Shown: one piece after another, positions 1 to 10,699 of the stretch
Layout: each line of letters starts with the position of its first letter
Numbering within the stretch: the first letter of the stretch is position 1
Source of the DNA: Triatoma infestans
Taxonomy: Eukaryota; Arthropoda; Insecta; Hemiptera; Reduviidae
Assembly (NCBI GenBank): GCA_011037195.1
Contig: JAAEAF010000269.1
Location: forward strand, 1-64,000
Direction: 5' to 3'
DNA length: 64,000 nt
Program-made: the position numbers and the translations under genes
Notes under the pieces: generated by a model
What the model was told of the DNA's origin: nothing
The model's input: only the letters and a program-made list of their open reading frames with translations
Databases searched by the model: none

Positions 1-19
1 AAAGTTACATGTTACAGTT

Positions 20-150
20 TCATCAGAACCCTACAAAAAAAATCAATTTTCAAATAAAAGCGATTCGCTGTAATGTTTGTAGATATTACACAAAGTTGTA
101 AAAAAGAATCATTGGCCCCCAAAAAGCACAAAGAAGTGAAAAAGAAAGTG
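20..150 (+). repeat. Repeat X fragment (weak)
   Basis: The stretch has the repeat X landmark 'aatcaattttcaaataaaag' after a run of 'cagaaccctacaaaaaa', followed by diverged sequence. It matches the start of better copies at 45240 and 4570. The rest of 150-390 shows nothing recognisable. Confidence 0.35.
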
Positions 151-407
151 TTGGCCTTGGCTGGCCAACTTGCCATTCTCACACATCAGCCGTACTACAC
201 ACAGAGCGATCGGACGTGCCAAACTCTTTAGTTTTATCGGGTCTAGATGGGCAGCTAATAATAGTACCGCATAGAAATATATAGACCCGACAAATCACAT
301 ATCATAATTGCTGTTTACTGTATGTGGTGCAGAAAGATAATACCTGCAACTATATTAATCACAGTGTTGGATCAATCGATCTTGACTCAGTAGTTTTGTT
401 TGACTTT

Positions 408-688
408 ACTACTAGGTACTAGTTCTAGTCTTGCTGTTTTCAGAGACATTTTCCGTGGCAGCCTGCTTCATTTTGTGGTCATCGACCGGTTTCGGGCGTT
501 CGCCCATCTTCAGGATGCGTTTTTTAGACAGTGTGACAACACAGACTCGCACAGAGCAAACTTAGTTCACACTAAGATGGGCGAACGCCCGAAACCGGTC
601 GATGACCACAAAATGAAGCAGGCTACCACGGAAAATGTCTCTGATGCTTTCCAGCTCTGCGGAACCAACCACCACAACAAACTTAGCT
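408..688. mobile_element. Ribozyme-bearing foldback element, copy 1
   Basis: An inverted-repeat element whose arms (from 441 inward and from 643 inward) both carry 'gacattttccgtgg' and the block 'gggcgttcgccc'. One end extends past the inverted repeat with 'gctttccagctctgcgga' and 'aaccaccacaacaa', a tail also seen in copies at 7492 and (reversed) 30641. A 15-bp exact direct repeat 'gttttgtttgacttt' at 393-407 and 689-703 is a possible target-site duplication; a nearer 8-bp repeat 'gctgtttt' (433-440, 686-693) is the alternative. The left arm holds an intact hammerhead core on the minus strand. Hammerhead motifs of this minimal kind are known from Penelope-like elements and retrozymes; assignment to a non-autonomous Penelope relative is inference. 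It encodes no protein. Confidence 0.7.
477..519 (-). ncRNA. Type I-like minimal hammerhead ribozyme (intact core)
   Basis: Read on the minus strand: stem I strand CAUC (514-517), core CUGAAGA (507-513), one U, stem II GGGC/GCCC (502-505 with 494-497) closed by loop GAAC, core GAAA (490-493), a tiny stem III within ACCGGU, then C as cleavage nucleotide (484) and stem I strand GAUG (480-483). Predicted cleavage lies between 484 and 483. All invariant core bases fit CUGANGA...GAAA...UH. Stem III is only about two base pairs, and one extra U separates the core from stem II; Penelope-type hammerheads with such short stem III are thought to work best as dimers. Confidence 0.6.
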
Positions 689-699
689 GTTTTGTTTGA

Positions 700-2019
700 C
701 TTTTTTTTATTTTTTATTTTTATACTGCGTTATTTAAGAAAAAAAATAATTACAGTGGAGTTAGGTTTGAAAAAGCCAAATTAAGGTTCTTAGATATTAC
801 ATAACTACCAGCTAGAAAACAAAACTGTCAAATCTACAAAATATAAATAAACAGAAAGAACTGAATGACATAATGTGATAATAATTAAATATAACTTTGA
901 ATATATAGTATAATATAATATTTAACTGAATAATATAAATCTTAATCTTATAAAGTTAATAATATAATAGTAGAGGTTGTTTGTATGATCGTAACTTTGA
1001 AGGTTTAACAGATATCCAATATCTGTTATTAGGGGTACTTTTCCAGAACGGAATCTCTGTCTAGTCAGGTCTATAATTTAGAGAGAGAAGGACCGCTCTC
1101 TTAATTTAAAAAACCTACCCAATTCCAGGATTGATAGACTGTCGGAAAAAGTTGATCTGACACTATGTCTGTGTTCCGAAGAGCAAGCTCAGACAGAACT
1201 CTTCGGGCGACACTCCCTAGTTCTCTTACCGTGGGGGCCAATGTTCTATGGCCAGCGAGGGTCCACTAAAATTACAGACACAAGTTTGAAAAAAGAGTAC
1301 GCCAATGCTTGAACCAATAGCTTTTCTTATTAAGTACCTTGAGGGCAAATATCTTAGGAAGCTTGTGAGCTGGAAGCAGCCATTTACATCAAGTCTGATG
1401 TAAAAATTTCGAATTGTTTTAAAAAAGTTCTATGGACAATATGTAGTTAATACAATAAATACATACAAAACAAAAACATAAAAATTAAAAAAAATTAAGG
1501 TAAAATAGTGTTCGCCATGGCTGAGTTGAATTATCAACATATCTGAAGATGTACAGGCCATGAATGGAAATATTACTAGACATTATTGGCCAGCCAATGG
1601 AGCAGTAATAATGACCAAAACAATTATTAACTAAAACTTCAAAATAACTGAACCAGCGAATGTTAAAAGGATAAAACTATTTATTTGTCCATCACATAAC
1701 TTTAGAGAAGTGATTATCGATCTTGTGATGAATTTATATTGGTTACAAATGATTGTGATAACCACCAGGTGACTGGAGTACATTTTATAAAAGACAGGTA
1801 AACTGTGAATGGATCGCTCACACGGCATTCTCATACAGATATCACAGACAAACTCCCTTTAAATGTGGAAATTATTATTCACCGTTTGGTTGCCTAAGTA
1901 ATGATACGGATATGGGTTAGTTTTGGCTTTGAGTAAATCCAGCCATATTGGCGAGTGTAAATCCAGCAGTGAGTACCTCGCCAACAACTCTTGAAATTTA
2001 ATGTGAAACATTTCTCAAA
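700..2019. other. Unassigned AT-rich sequence
   Basis: No coding signal, tandem repeat or recognised element is visible. 1060-1310 is slightly richer in GC but all frames are short. Confidence 0.4.
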
Positions 2020-2420
2020 ACTAAAGAAATCAATTTTATTGGAAATATGTTTCAAATAGAAGAGAAAGATTGTTGTATGTTTGTTTGTTTGTCTAATTAG
2101 CGAACTCAGAAAGGTATTTTGTCTGAACTCGCACTTCCTTAACAGATTTCCTTCAAATTTGGAAATCTCAAATTATATTTAATATTGTGTAATATTGTAA
2201 ACTGTACGCTGTACTGCAAACGCACACACAGACTATTAGCTATAAAATACTCTTGCGTCCTAAGGCGGCTTCAAAACATGAATTCTGCTGAAAACTCAAC
2301 TCTGAGAAATTGATACGATCGTACTTATTTCTCTTAAATCAGTATGAGAAAATGAAAAGGTTGTGATTCGTTGAGCTGGTTGTAGCGACAATTCACTTGC
2401 TGCAAGTGAACATGTCATGA
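2020..2420 (+). repeat. Repeat X copy
   Basis: Shows the ordered landmarks 'aatcaattttattggaaa', 'cgcacttccttaacagattt', a short CA-rich patch near 2222 and the inner landmark 'gaaattgatacgatcg' near 2310. Diverged and interrupted. Confidence 0.5.
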
Positions 2421-3129
2421 TTTAGAAGGAAGGCAAGCTTGCTTGCGTTTCCAGGCTCACTGTACTTTCTTCACTCCACAACCTAGTATTCTATTGTCTT
2501 GGTGGATTCTAGATCTGCCTTTCATACAAACAATCGAGGTTTTCTCTCTAAGTTGCAACCTTGCAGAGAAAAAGAGAGACGGCAGAGAATGCCGACAAAA
2601 GCTCCAGATAAGGTCCACTCTAATAGCTAGACTATTAAATAGTGATAGAAGGCAGACTCGTAATGTTTAATACATCACAAAGACTGGTCTTAGCAATATA
2701 CCTTTGCATAATGGGAGCTGTAAGGTAGAGCTCGTCCAGAAAGTAGGTAAATATCGTTCAAGTACAGTAAGCAAGTCTGCAAAGTATCTACAGAGATTTA
2801 TTTCTGCACTATACAAACCAACACATGGCAGAACTATGGACTATTGACTCCTCCTAATTTTAAGTACGTAACAAGTTAAGACTTCCATGTCAAGTACGTA
2901 ACAAGTTACTTCCTACCAAAATTTCAATCCAACAGTTTAGATAGTAAAGACAGGTAAAATGTGCCAAGTTTCTTTCAATTCCACAGGCCGTTCCAAACAA
3001 ATCAATAAACATAATTACTTCCTGTTGTAAGAGCAAGTACTGCGACTGTGCCAAATTTTCGACAAGTTGTAACACATACATATTTCGATGTACCACTTCA
3101 TAGGGTACATTTTGTCCATTACATGACTG
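2421..3129. other. Unassigned sequence
   Basis: No gene is supported. A short direct repeat, 'aagtacgtaacaagtta', occurs at about 2862-2878 and 2893-2909. Confidence 0.4.
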
Positions 3130-3310
3130 CTAGAATTTCAAATTTGAAGAAATTGGTTGACCCGAAGTGCTATTTTGCAGAAAATTTTTCTGAGTTTTCC
3201 CAAGTATCTGGAAAAGGCAATGATTTCTCTTTAAACCTGAAATGCAGCTTGAATACTGAAACCATTTTTATATGAAACATTTTTCTGGGGAAATTGATTT
3301 TACATTTGTA
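3130..3310 (-). repeat. Repeat X fragment
   Basis: Reverse-orientation landmarks: 'cgaagtgctattttgcag', 'gatttctctttaaacctg', then 'gaaacatttttctgggga' followed by 'aattgatttt'. Confidence 0.55.
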
Positions 3311-3619
3311 GTTTGATAGTGGCTGGCAGAGTGGCTGCTGTAAGTGCACAGCACCACTATTGGGAGTGGTATCGTGTTGGGTGTACGATTTGTCACAATC
3401 AGTCGTTGGTAGGTCAGCCCACCTTACTAAACTAACTAAACTACTAAAAGTAAACCGTTAAATTCAAATGAAAATTACAATTATTACAATAAGAGAATCT
3501 CATCGGAAATATCCACAACATTGTGTTGATGCACCAAATAACTACCACAAAATATTGAAATAACGCACCAAAAAACTAGTTTTAAATTATGTCATTTTCT
3601 TAAATGAGGAAAGTTAAGC

Positions 3620-3800
3620 TAATCTCCCTCAGAACACTGCAAAAGCCATTTTACTTGGAAAAATGTGCCGTATAAAAGAGATTTGTGTGCGAAATACAAA
3701 GAAAATCGTTGGACGCGTTTCGTACAAGTCTCAGTAAAATCGTAATTCCCTCTGATGGATTTAGGCCGAAACCTTTGTCGTCAGATTACTGATGAACAGC
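3620..3800 (+). repeat. Repeat X fragment
   Basis: Forward landmarks: 'cagaacactgcaaaa', 'aaagaaaatcgttgga', 'gtaattccctctgatgga' and 'ccgaaacctttgtcg'. Confidence 0.55.
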
Positions 3801-4065
3801 GGTTTAACTTGTAAGGATATACTGATTAGATATGGCTCGGGCTAATAAAGATAAAGCAAACCTACCAATTGTTGGTGATAAACAGAGATATGTTGATTAC
3901 AGAGGCAATTAGCGGGGTTCGGCCTACGGTGAGCCGGTGCAGCCGAGCTGTATCCTTCACTGAGGTGCATCCTCTAGTGTTCCTACTACTCCTACAACTA
4001 TTAACACCAGATAAGAATATTCAACACTTTCACCATCAACAACAATAAACACATTGCAGTAGAAA

Positions 4066-4174
4066 TGTTGGTAGCAACACTGCAGGCAGTTTGCTGGCAG
4101 TGGGAGAGGAAGCTGGTTGTTCAGTTCCCCTCCACTAGTTTAGAGGGCAGCAGGCAGTGCTGTTGCTACCAACA
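4066..4174. repeat. Short hairpin-forming inverted repeat
   Basis: The left end 'tgttggtagcaacactgc' is nearly the reverse complement of the right end 'gcagtgctgttgctaccaac', giving a hairpin of roughly 18-20 bp stem about 110 bp apart. Could be a very small non-autonomous DNA element. No flanking duplication was identified. Confidence 0.45.
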
Positions 4175-4238
4175 GTTAAGTAACTTTCTTCAAGTAATAC
4201 CAACTAAATATGACTTTTTTGTTCAACTCAAACACCCA

Positions 4239-4277
4239 ACACACACACACACACACACAATATATATATACATATAT
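4239..4277. repeat. (CA)n/(TA)n microsatellite
   Basis: About ten CA units run into a TA-rich stretch. Confidence 0.9.
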
Positions 4278-4549
4278 TAAACTGTGTTATTTAATCAATC
4301 AAGACCTTTGTAACTGACCGGAAATAAAAGTCTTACAATGTAATAAACAATGTTTTTTATATACAAATTTATAAAAATCTTTCAGCAGAGAGGCTGTGGT
4401 CAATGGACGAAGAACTCTCCAACTGCAGGATGCTGCCAGCAGGCCCATCTCGAAATGGCACTTCTCATTACACTTCAAGCTCAGAATTTTGTAGTTAGTT
4501 AGAATTTAGTGTTTGTATTTTGTTTATTATCATAAACTTAACCGTGAAC

Positions 4550-4790
4550 AGTGCACTGAACTTAACGTTGCAGCGCCCTCAGAACACTTCAAAAATCAAT
4601 TTTCTGGGTAAAATCAATTTGAAATACAATGTTAGGCCTCTCTATGTATCTGTGGTTAAAGAAATGTTGGAGCCATTCAGTGGAAATCGCACTTCCGGTT
4701 GTCAGATTTTTTACCAGAAACCAACGAAAACTCAATTTAGAAAATTTGACAAATTGGCAATACTTACAGAAGTGAGTGAAAGTAAAAATA
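4550..4790 (+). repeat. Repeat X fragment
   Basis: Forward landmarks: 'cctcagaacacttcaaaa', 'atcaattttctgggtaaa', 'gttggagccattcag' and 'cgcacttccggttgtcag'. A 127-codon frame across 4520-4903 runs through it; since it follows a dispersed repeat I treat it as chance. Confidence 0.65.
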
Positions 4791-5339
4791 CTGTGACGTG
4801 TGCTCCGCTGCCAGAGCTCTCTAACGGCACAATTTTACAAGTATATAGTGAGCTATATTTGCCTGGAGGAATGGCAACTCTGTGTATGGCTGTCACCTTG
4901 TAGAAGGCAATTAACCTTTTAACTGGAACATAGTAAGGTGCCAGACAATGTGGACGATGAGAGGCGCCCCTATATAATGTGGACGGTCATGATGTTTGTA
5001 TAGAGGTTTCCTAAACAAACATCATTAAAGCAGAAGGCTGAACTTCAATAGAAGATCATCTAAAAAACCTACATTAAAAATGAGACGCAATTTTCTCAAA
5101 CAAAGCCAAGGGACATTAAGTTGGAAAAAGGAGTTTATCTAGCAAGATGAACGAGGACTACATGTGAAAATGACTGCTATTCAACTGTTTAAGGTATTCA
5201 GGCAAGATGTGCCCGTTTTTATGGATACTGCGCTTTACATGGAATATCCAGCTCCGTGAACTGTTATTGACAACCAAAATGGAACTCCTCTAGGGATGAC
5301 TGCAACATTGCTTTTGAAGTAATGGTCGAACCGTCCATT

Positions 5340-6420
5340 GTTCTGTAGTGGCAACTCCCTCAGAACCCCCAAAATCAATTTCCTCGACAAAAAGTTGCCA
5401 AAATGTGAGAGACCTAGGATGGTGTAGTTAGTCTGCAAATCGAAAGAAAATAGGGAACCTCAGACAACTATTCAATAGAATCCTGTTGGTAGATTTTTGA
5501 ATGGGACATTTTTACTTTCTCTTACTTGGGAAGTATTGTAATCGTGCCAAATTTTCGATATCGAGTTTTCACCGAAAATATCCGTCTTGAGGTCTCATCC
5601 GTCTAAAGTGGTTTTTAGAAAATGCCTGTATGTGTGTGTGTGTGAACAGCATAACTCAAAAACGAAAAATCGTAGAAAGTTCAAACTTGATATTCCACTA
5701 AGGAATCACTATGGGATCCGACAGCAGGTCATCTGTCAAAATTCCTCAACCGGAAGTACCACTTTACTAAATGGTTTTTTCACTTCCTTACGATTTCCTC
5801 TAAAATAGCTCCGACGATTTTCTTTAAACTTCCTATATCAACTACTCATACAAAAATCTGCAACTTTTATTTAAAACATTTTTCTGGGAAAATTGATTTA
5901 AGGGCACTTTTGGGCAGCTCTCAGTTTACATACAATGTAATTGTTGAATTAATTGTGTTGTTGAAATTTCGAGTTTGAAAAAATCGTATGACCAGAAGTG
6001 CTATTTTACCGAAATGTATTTTTCATTTTTCTGGTATTTTCTCGAAAACGGCCCCAAGGATTCTCTTTAAAGTAGGAATGTGGACTACACATAAAAAGAG
6101 TACAACTTTTATTGGAACATTTCTCCAGGTAGTCATTTATGCGGGCTTTTGAGGAGTGGTAGGGTTATGTTTTTCCCTAAAGTGCTATCATAGTTGATTA
6201 CACAATTCTACCATCTAAATAAAATTAATTAGAAATAAATAGATGGCCAAAATTCCGAGTTTCAAGAAAATTAGTAAACGGGAAGTGCGTTTTACTTTTC
6301 AGTTTGCGACGAATTTCATTAAATTTTGTACGCTAACTATAAAATTTTTCAATTACAATTTTGAAAACTGGAGTAAGAGAAAGCTGTGTAAGTGTATCAC
6401 AGCAGATTTTTTTTAGAATG
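5340..6420. repeat. Cluster of repeat X fragments in both orientations
   Basis: 5340-5560 is forward ('cctcagaacccccaaaatc'). 5610-5930 is a good reverse copy: a GT-rich start, 'aactcaaaaacgaaaaatcg', 'ctcaaccggaagtacc', 'cgacgattttctttaaac' and 'acatttttctgggaaaat'. 5985-6170 and 6230-6420 repeat the reverse-orientation landmarks in decayed form, and 6360-6410 resembles the outer end seen reversed near 14270. Confidence 0.65.
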
Positions 6421-6876
6421 CGAAGGAGTGGCAAAACGTGTAGTAGCACGTCTGACCCGCGATTTTACTTTCTCTTAATGCTCTATCATCATAATATATA
6501 TAAGTATTGAGATCTTGTCAAATTTTCTAAATTGAGATTCAAGTGAAATGTAGAAACAGTGTTTAACGCCCGACATGACCAGTTTCTTGATTTATAACAT
6601 TGTTATATTAGAATGCCAATCGAACAGTTGAATATTTGGGCCAAGTAAATAATGCTTATTATATCATTTTTTAAATTCGCGTTCACAATACAATACAACC
6701 GTATGCAATGGATACAGTGTGGATAGAGGTCAGCATACCCTGTGACCCTGATAACTCTTAGTACTGACAGCGCCAGAGCGAGCAACTGGGGAAACAGGAA
6801 TGGTCTCCCACCCTGATACTGGCCAGTTTGAAAATCGACTGGTTTTAATTTCTGCTGGAGAGTAAGCGAGATCATT

Positions 6877-6908
<32 letters not shown>

Positions 6909-7480
6909 CATCAGGTCAGACGGTCTGTCTGTTCATCTTTCTTAGAAATACATCTCTCTGCACACTAATTGCGCATACAACACTCTATGTAAGTAAAACA
7001 GTAGAGAGCAGTTTGTCTGAAGCTCCATATCTGGCACTGTCCCACTCAGCTTTATTCATATTTGTATTCTGGCCACTTTTATTAACCGACCATTCAATAG
7101 TTCACTCACTAACAAATTGACATTCACTGCTGTTAATAGTTGTAAAGTATTAATGCTTTTATAACGCAATGTGCAAAATGGAATTCATAAAAATGTTTGT
7201 GGCAGTATTGCAAACTAGCTAGGTAAACACGATGGACTTGGTTTCGAGAACACTCCATAGTATGTACTTTAGCAAATATTGCTAATGTTGGAACAAGGGG
7301 AACATTGAAGATGTTGCGGCTAAGATTATGTGCGAATTGTTTCGCTTGCTCCAAGGGTCACTTGCGCCCAGGAAGTAATGATAAAATGTAATATTTAATT
7401 TAACAAGTTCACATGATACCACACAGGCTCATAGGTTGAATGAAAAATAGATTGTAAAAATGACAGCTGCTTGATAAATA
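6421..7480. other. Unassigned sequence with a (CA)n microsatellite
   Basis: Contains a (CA)13-type microsatellite at about 6877-6902. No coding or mobile-element signal is supported elsewhere. Confidence 0.45.
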
Positions 7481-7491
7481 AAAACAATAAC

Positions 7492-7593
7492 ATCAGAGAC
7501 ATTTTCCGTGGTAGCCTGCTTCATTTTGTAGTCATCATGACCACGGAAAATGTCTCTGATGCTTTCCAGCTCTGCGGAACAAACCACCACAAC
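7492..7593. mobile_element. Ribozyme-family foldback element, copy 2 (short, no ribozyme)
   Basis: A 102-bp relative of the element at 408. It starts 'atcagagacattttccgtgg', folds back directly at 'catgaccacggaaaatg', and keeps the one-sided tail with 'gctttccagctctgcgga'. The central part with the hammerhead cores is missing. It is flanked by a 12-bp exact direct repeat 'aaaaacaataac' (7480-7491 and 7594-7605), a convincing target-site duplication that fixes both ends of the element. Confidence 0.8.
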
Positions 7594-7799
7594 AAAAACA
7601 ATAACCTTTTTATCCCCTCTCTTTGGCACGAAGTTCACAGTATAATGAGTGTTTCGCACTCCACCTATATCCATTATCCTGTTTGCCTTCTTGTCCTGCT
7701 GTAAGAGGGCAAATCGCGATCTCATCATATTTTCCACGAAGAATTTTCTCCAGAATAACGTTTTGAACTCCCCTGAATAAATACAAATGGTTTTAGCAA

Positions 7800-8340
7800 G
7801 AGGTCATCTATATGCATTGAGAGTGTGTGTGTGTGTGTGTGTGTGTGTAGGTGGAGGGTACGGATTAACAAATATATCGAAAACTAACACTCTCAGGCCA
7901 CTCAAATGTGATAATCCATTCAAGTATAAGTAACTCCATCCGCATCCAAACAGATTTCGATCAAAATCGCCATCCAGAAGTGCGAGTTTACTGAATGTTT
8001 TTTTGGTGATGCCCGACATTCTGCAAAAAGGCTCCAACGATTTTCTTTAAACTTTCAGAAATGTTAAGTTTCTCACTAGATGCCACTTCATTGCAATGTA
8101 TGGCCACCTAAATAATGTTAAAAAAACCATAAGCATTGCTACAGTTAGAATTGTGAAGAAAATGGTTAAGCAGGTTAAGAAGTGAGACTTTAAGCAATAT
8201 ATTTTGGGCTTGTTGGAATTTTCCGGAAAATTGCGCCAACGACCTTCATTAAACTTGGAATGCTCAGAGCCCAGGTGTCAACCTAATACGTTTACTTGAA
8301 CATTTTAAAGAAAATTTAATTTAGGTCTGTTTGACCCGTG
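7800..8340 (-). repeat. Repeat X copies with (GT)n
   Basis: A (GT)n microsatellite at about 7827-7848 is followed by 'gccatccagaagtgcgag' and 'ccaacgattttctttaaa'; a second decayed fragment follows at 8170-8330 ('cattaaacttggaatgc'). Confidence 0.6.
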
Positions 8341-8769
8341 ACTTGAGCGCGAATCTTAGACCAGCTAGTTCTATTCTCTATTAGTGTCTCGGAAATATGT
8401 CTAAAGTGGGGCAGAGCTAAACCGACCAAAAATACTTGGCCAGAATAGTTCACTTAATAAAATAAGTAAATGATTTGGACCCAGCTAATAATGATTTGGG
8501 GCATTTTAATGAATCAGCGCCAGGAAGTTTTCGGTGAATCGATAAATAAAAGCGGGTGGAAAACAAGAAGGCTGCTCCCGCCCCTTCTAGATTAAAAACT
8601 GAATCAGCCCAGTTTTCAAAACACTTCTCCTCTCAATAGACTTTACTTTCCAATAGTAATATGTTCAAAACTTTTATTTGACTCTGCCAATATCTTTCTA
8701 TTATCGATCTAAGAGAGTGTATTGTCATGTTCAGATTTTACAATTGCACTTTCACAAAAAATACATACT
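8341..8769. other. Unassigned AT-rich sequence
   Basis: No feature is supported. Confidence 0.4.
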
Positions 8770-9290
8770 TTCAACTTTATGCTGAAGAAGAAAAAGTTAA
8801 ATTTTTAGAAATTGGTCCGAGTGAGTTGGTCTGTTCATGGTCAGCGTAACTCAACAATGGGAAACCCAGCAAGGTGGCACATGAAGTTTCAATTAGGTTG
8901 TAACAGAGATCCACAATAAAGTTTTGACCGGAAGTACATTTTAATGAATGGATATTTCTCTTATTCCAATTTTCTCCAGAATGGCACCAAAGATTTTCTT
9001 TAAACTTGTATATATCATCTAGGTGAGACAGACCAAGATCTAAACTTGTATATATCATCTAGGTGAGACAGACCAAGATATAAACTTGTATATATCATCT
9101 AGGTGAGACAGACCAAGATCTAAACTTGTATATATCATCTAGGTGAGACAGACCAAGATCTAAACTTGTATATATCATCTAGGTGAGACAGACCAAGATC
9201 TAAACTTCTACTGAAACATTATCCTGGGAAAATTGAATGCACAGGGATGTTGTACAAGATCCTGTAAAAAAAGAAGCTGGTGTGAACACT
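8770..9290 (-). repeat. Repeat X copy containing a 40-bp tandem array
   Basis: Reverse-orientation landmarks flank the array: 'gaccggaagtacatttta' and 'aaagattttctttaaact' before it, and 'aaacattatcctgggaaa' after it. The array therefore grew inside this copy. Confidence 0.65.
9001..9208. repeat. Tandem array, 40-bp unit x 5.2
   Basis: Five units start at 9001, 9041, 9081, 9121 and 9161, each running from 'taaacttgtatatatcatct' to 'gaccaagatc'. They differ at a single base (gata instead of gatc at 9080), so the expansion is young. Confidence 0.95.
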
Positions 9291-9900
9291 CACACCACTT
9301 TCTCTTACTCTTTTTAATACAGTTTTAAACGAAATGACAAATTTTATTTTAATTTCAAATTTTAGTCATATGTCCTAACGTACATAAATATACAGTGGCG
9401 AGGAGACAAGTGCCAACTTACCAACAGGTGGTGGGGAGGACAAGTGCCAACCTACCAACAGGTGGTGGGGTGGACTAGTGCCAACCTACCAACAGGTGGT
9501 GGGGAGGACAAGTCCAACCTACCAACAGGTGGTGGGGAGACAAGTGCCAACCTTCCAACACAGACAGGTAGAGAAAGTTTTTTCAAAAATATTTCGAATA
9601 AAAGTGATACGTCTCTACCTGTGCAATAAGCAATCCAAGTTTAAAGAAAATCGTTGTAAACGTTTCCGAGAGAATTCCACTAACTCAAACAGCTATTGTG
9701 TAAAATCGCACTTCCGGTTAACTGATTATCTTCAAATTTGGAATTCTATCAATACTTCTAAATGTGTATTAATATTATAGGTGGTAAAACCATACATTGT
9801 ACTGAAGTGGCCCTCTAGAAGAAAGCATAACGTTACTGTTCCCACAGTACCCCCCGAAAAATCAATTTTCCCCTTGAAAAATGTTACAAAGAAAAGTGGT
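9277..9900 (+). repeat. Repeat X copy, long
   Basis: Homologous over its length to 18866-19270: both begin 'tggtgtgaa', pass 'actcac', 'gtgccaac' or 'ctgccaac' with 'taccaacag', then 'aagtttaaagaaaatcgtt' and 'cgcacttccggtta' or its variant. A 34-bp tandem array has grown at the 'ccaacctaccaacag' site. Confidence 0.7.
9406..9560. repeat. Tandem array, 34-bp unit x 4.5
   Basis: Units begin 'acaagtgccaac' at 9406, 9440, 9474, 9508 and 9540 (the last after a 2-bp deletion) and contain 'caacaggtggtgggg'. The related repeat at 18985 has one unit only. Confidence 0.9.
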
Positions 9901-10320
9901 AGTTATGTTAGTGGTCAGAATGTGATAGTTATGTTATTGATAAGAAAGTGATAGTTATGTTAGTGATAAGAAAGTGATAGTTATGTTATTGATAAGAAAG
10001 TGATAGTTATGTTAGTGATAAGAAAGTGATAGTTATGTTAGTGATAAGAATGTGATAGTTATGTTAGTGATAAGAAAGTGATAGTTATGTTAGTGATAAG
10101 AAAGTGATAGTTATGTTAGTGATAATAAAGTGATAGTTATGTTAGTGATAATAAAATGATAGTTATGTTAGTGATAAGAAAGTGATAGTTATGTTAGTGA
10201 TAAGAAAGTGATAGTTATGTAAGTGATAAGAATGTGATAGTTATGTTAGTGATAAGAATGTGATAGTTATGTTAGTGATAAGAAAGTGATAGTTATGTTA
10301 GTGATGAGTTGATAGTTTTT
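9897..10320. repeat. Tandem array, 26-bp unit x about 16
   Basis: Repeated unit built on 'gtgatagttatgttagtg' plus 'ataagaaa', with scattered single-base variants (tatt for tagt, aatg for aaag). Flanked by repeat X landmarks ('atcaattttccccttgaaa' before; 'acttctggatttctataaa' after). Confidence 0.95.
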
Positions 10321-10699
10321 GACCATTAAAACACCGACTTCTGGATTTCTATAAATTTGGAACACTAACTATGAATACAGAGACCTCTATCACTTCTGTT
10401 TGAAACTTTTCCCCAGAAAGTTCATTTAAAGAAGTTTCGGTGGAGTTGGGGAGGGGGAGTGTATGGTTTCCTCAAAATCATTTTATTAAGTTTAGTTTTC
10501 CCAATTAACTTTATGTTACCTCAAAGTAGTTTCAAGTCCATTCAATTTAATTTTTATTTTATAATTTTTTTTTAATCTTTATTCATGCTACAATCAGCGC
10601 GATAGCGCTATAAGTAACAATTATACAAAGAACATAAATACAAAATGAGTGGGGAAGCTACCCAATGGTAACACTCCAAAACTACACAAAATCACTATT

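Noticed and set aside
567..605. A second ribozyme in the right arm of foldback copy 1
   Set aside because: The core is CUAAGA instead of CUGAAGA and the stem I partner CAUC is missing, so it is broken.
4520..4903. A 127-codon plus-strand frame that looks like a small protein
   Set aside because: It runs through repeat X and has no family signature; other copies of the repeat are not open in that frame.
7606..7737. Minus-strand frame beginning 'MENMMRSRFALLQQDKK'
   Set aside because: It fuses unassigned sequence to the foldback element tail and no family is recognised; too weak to call.
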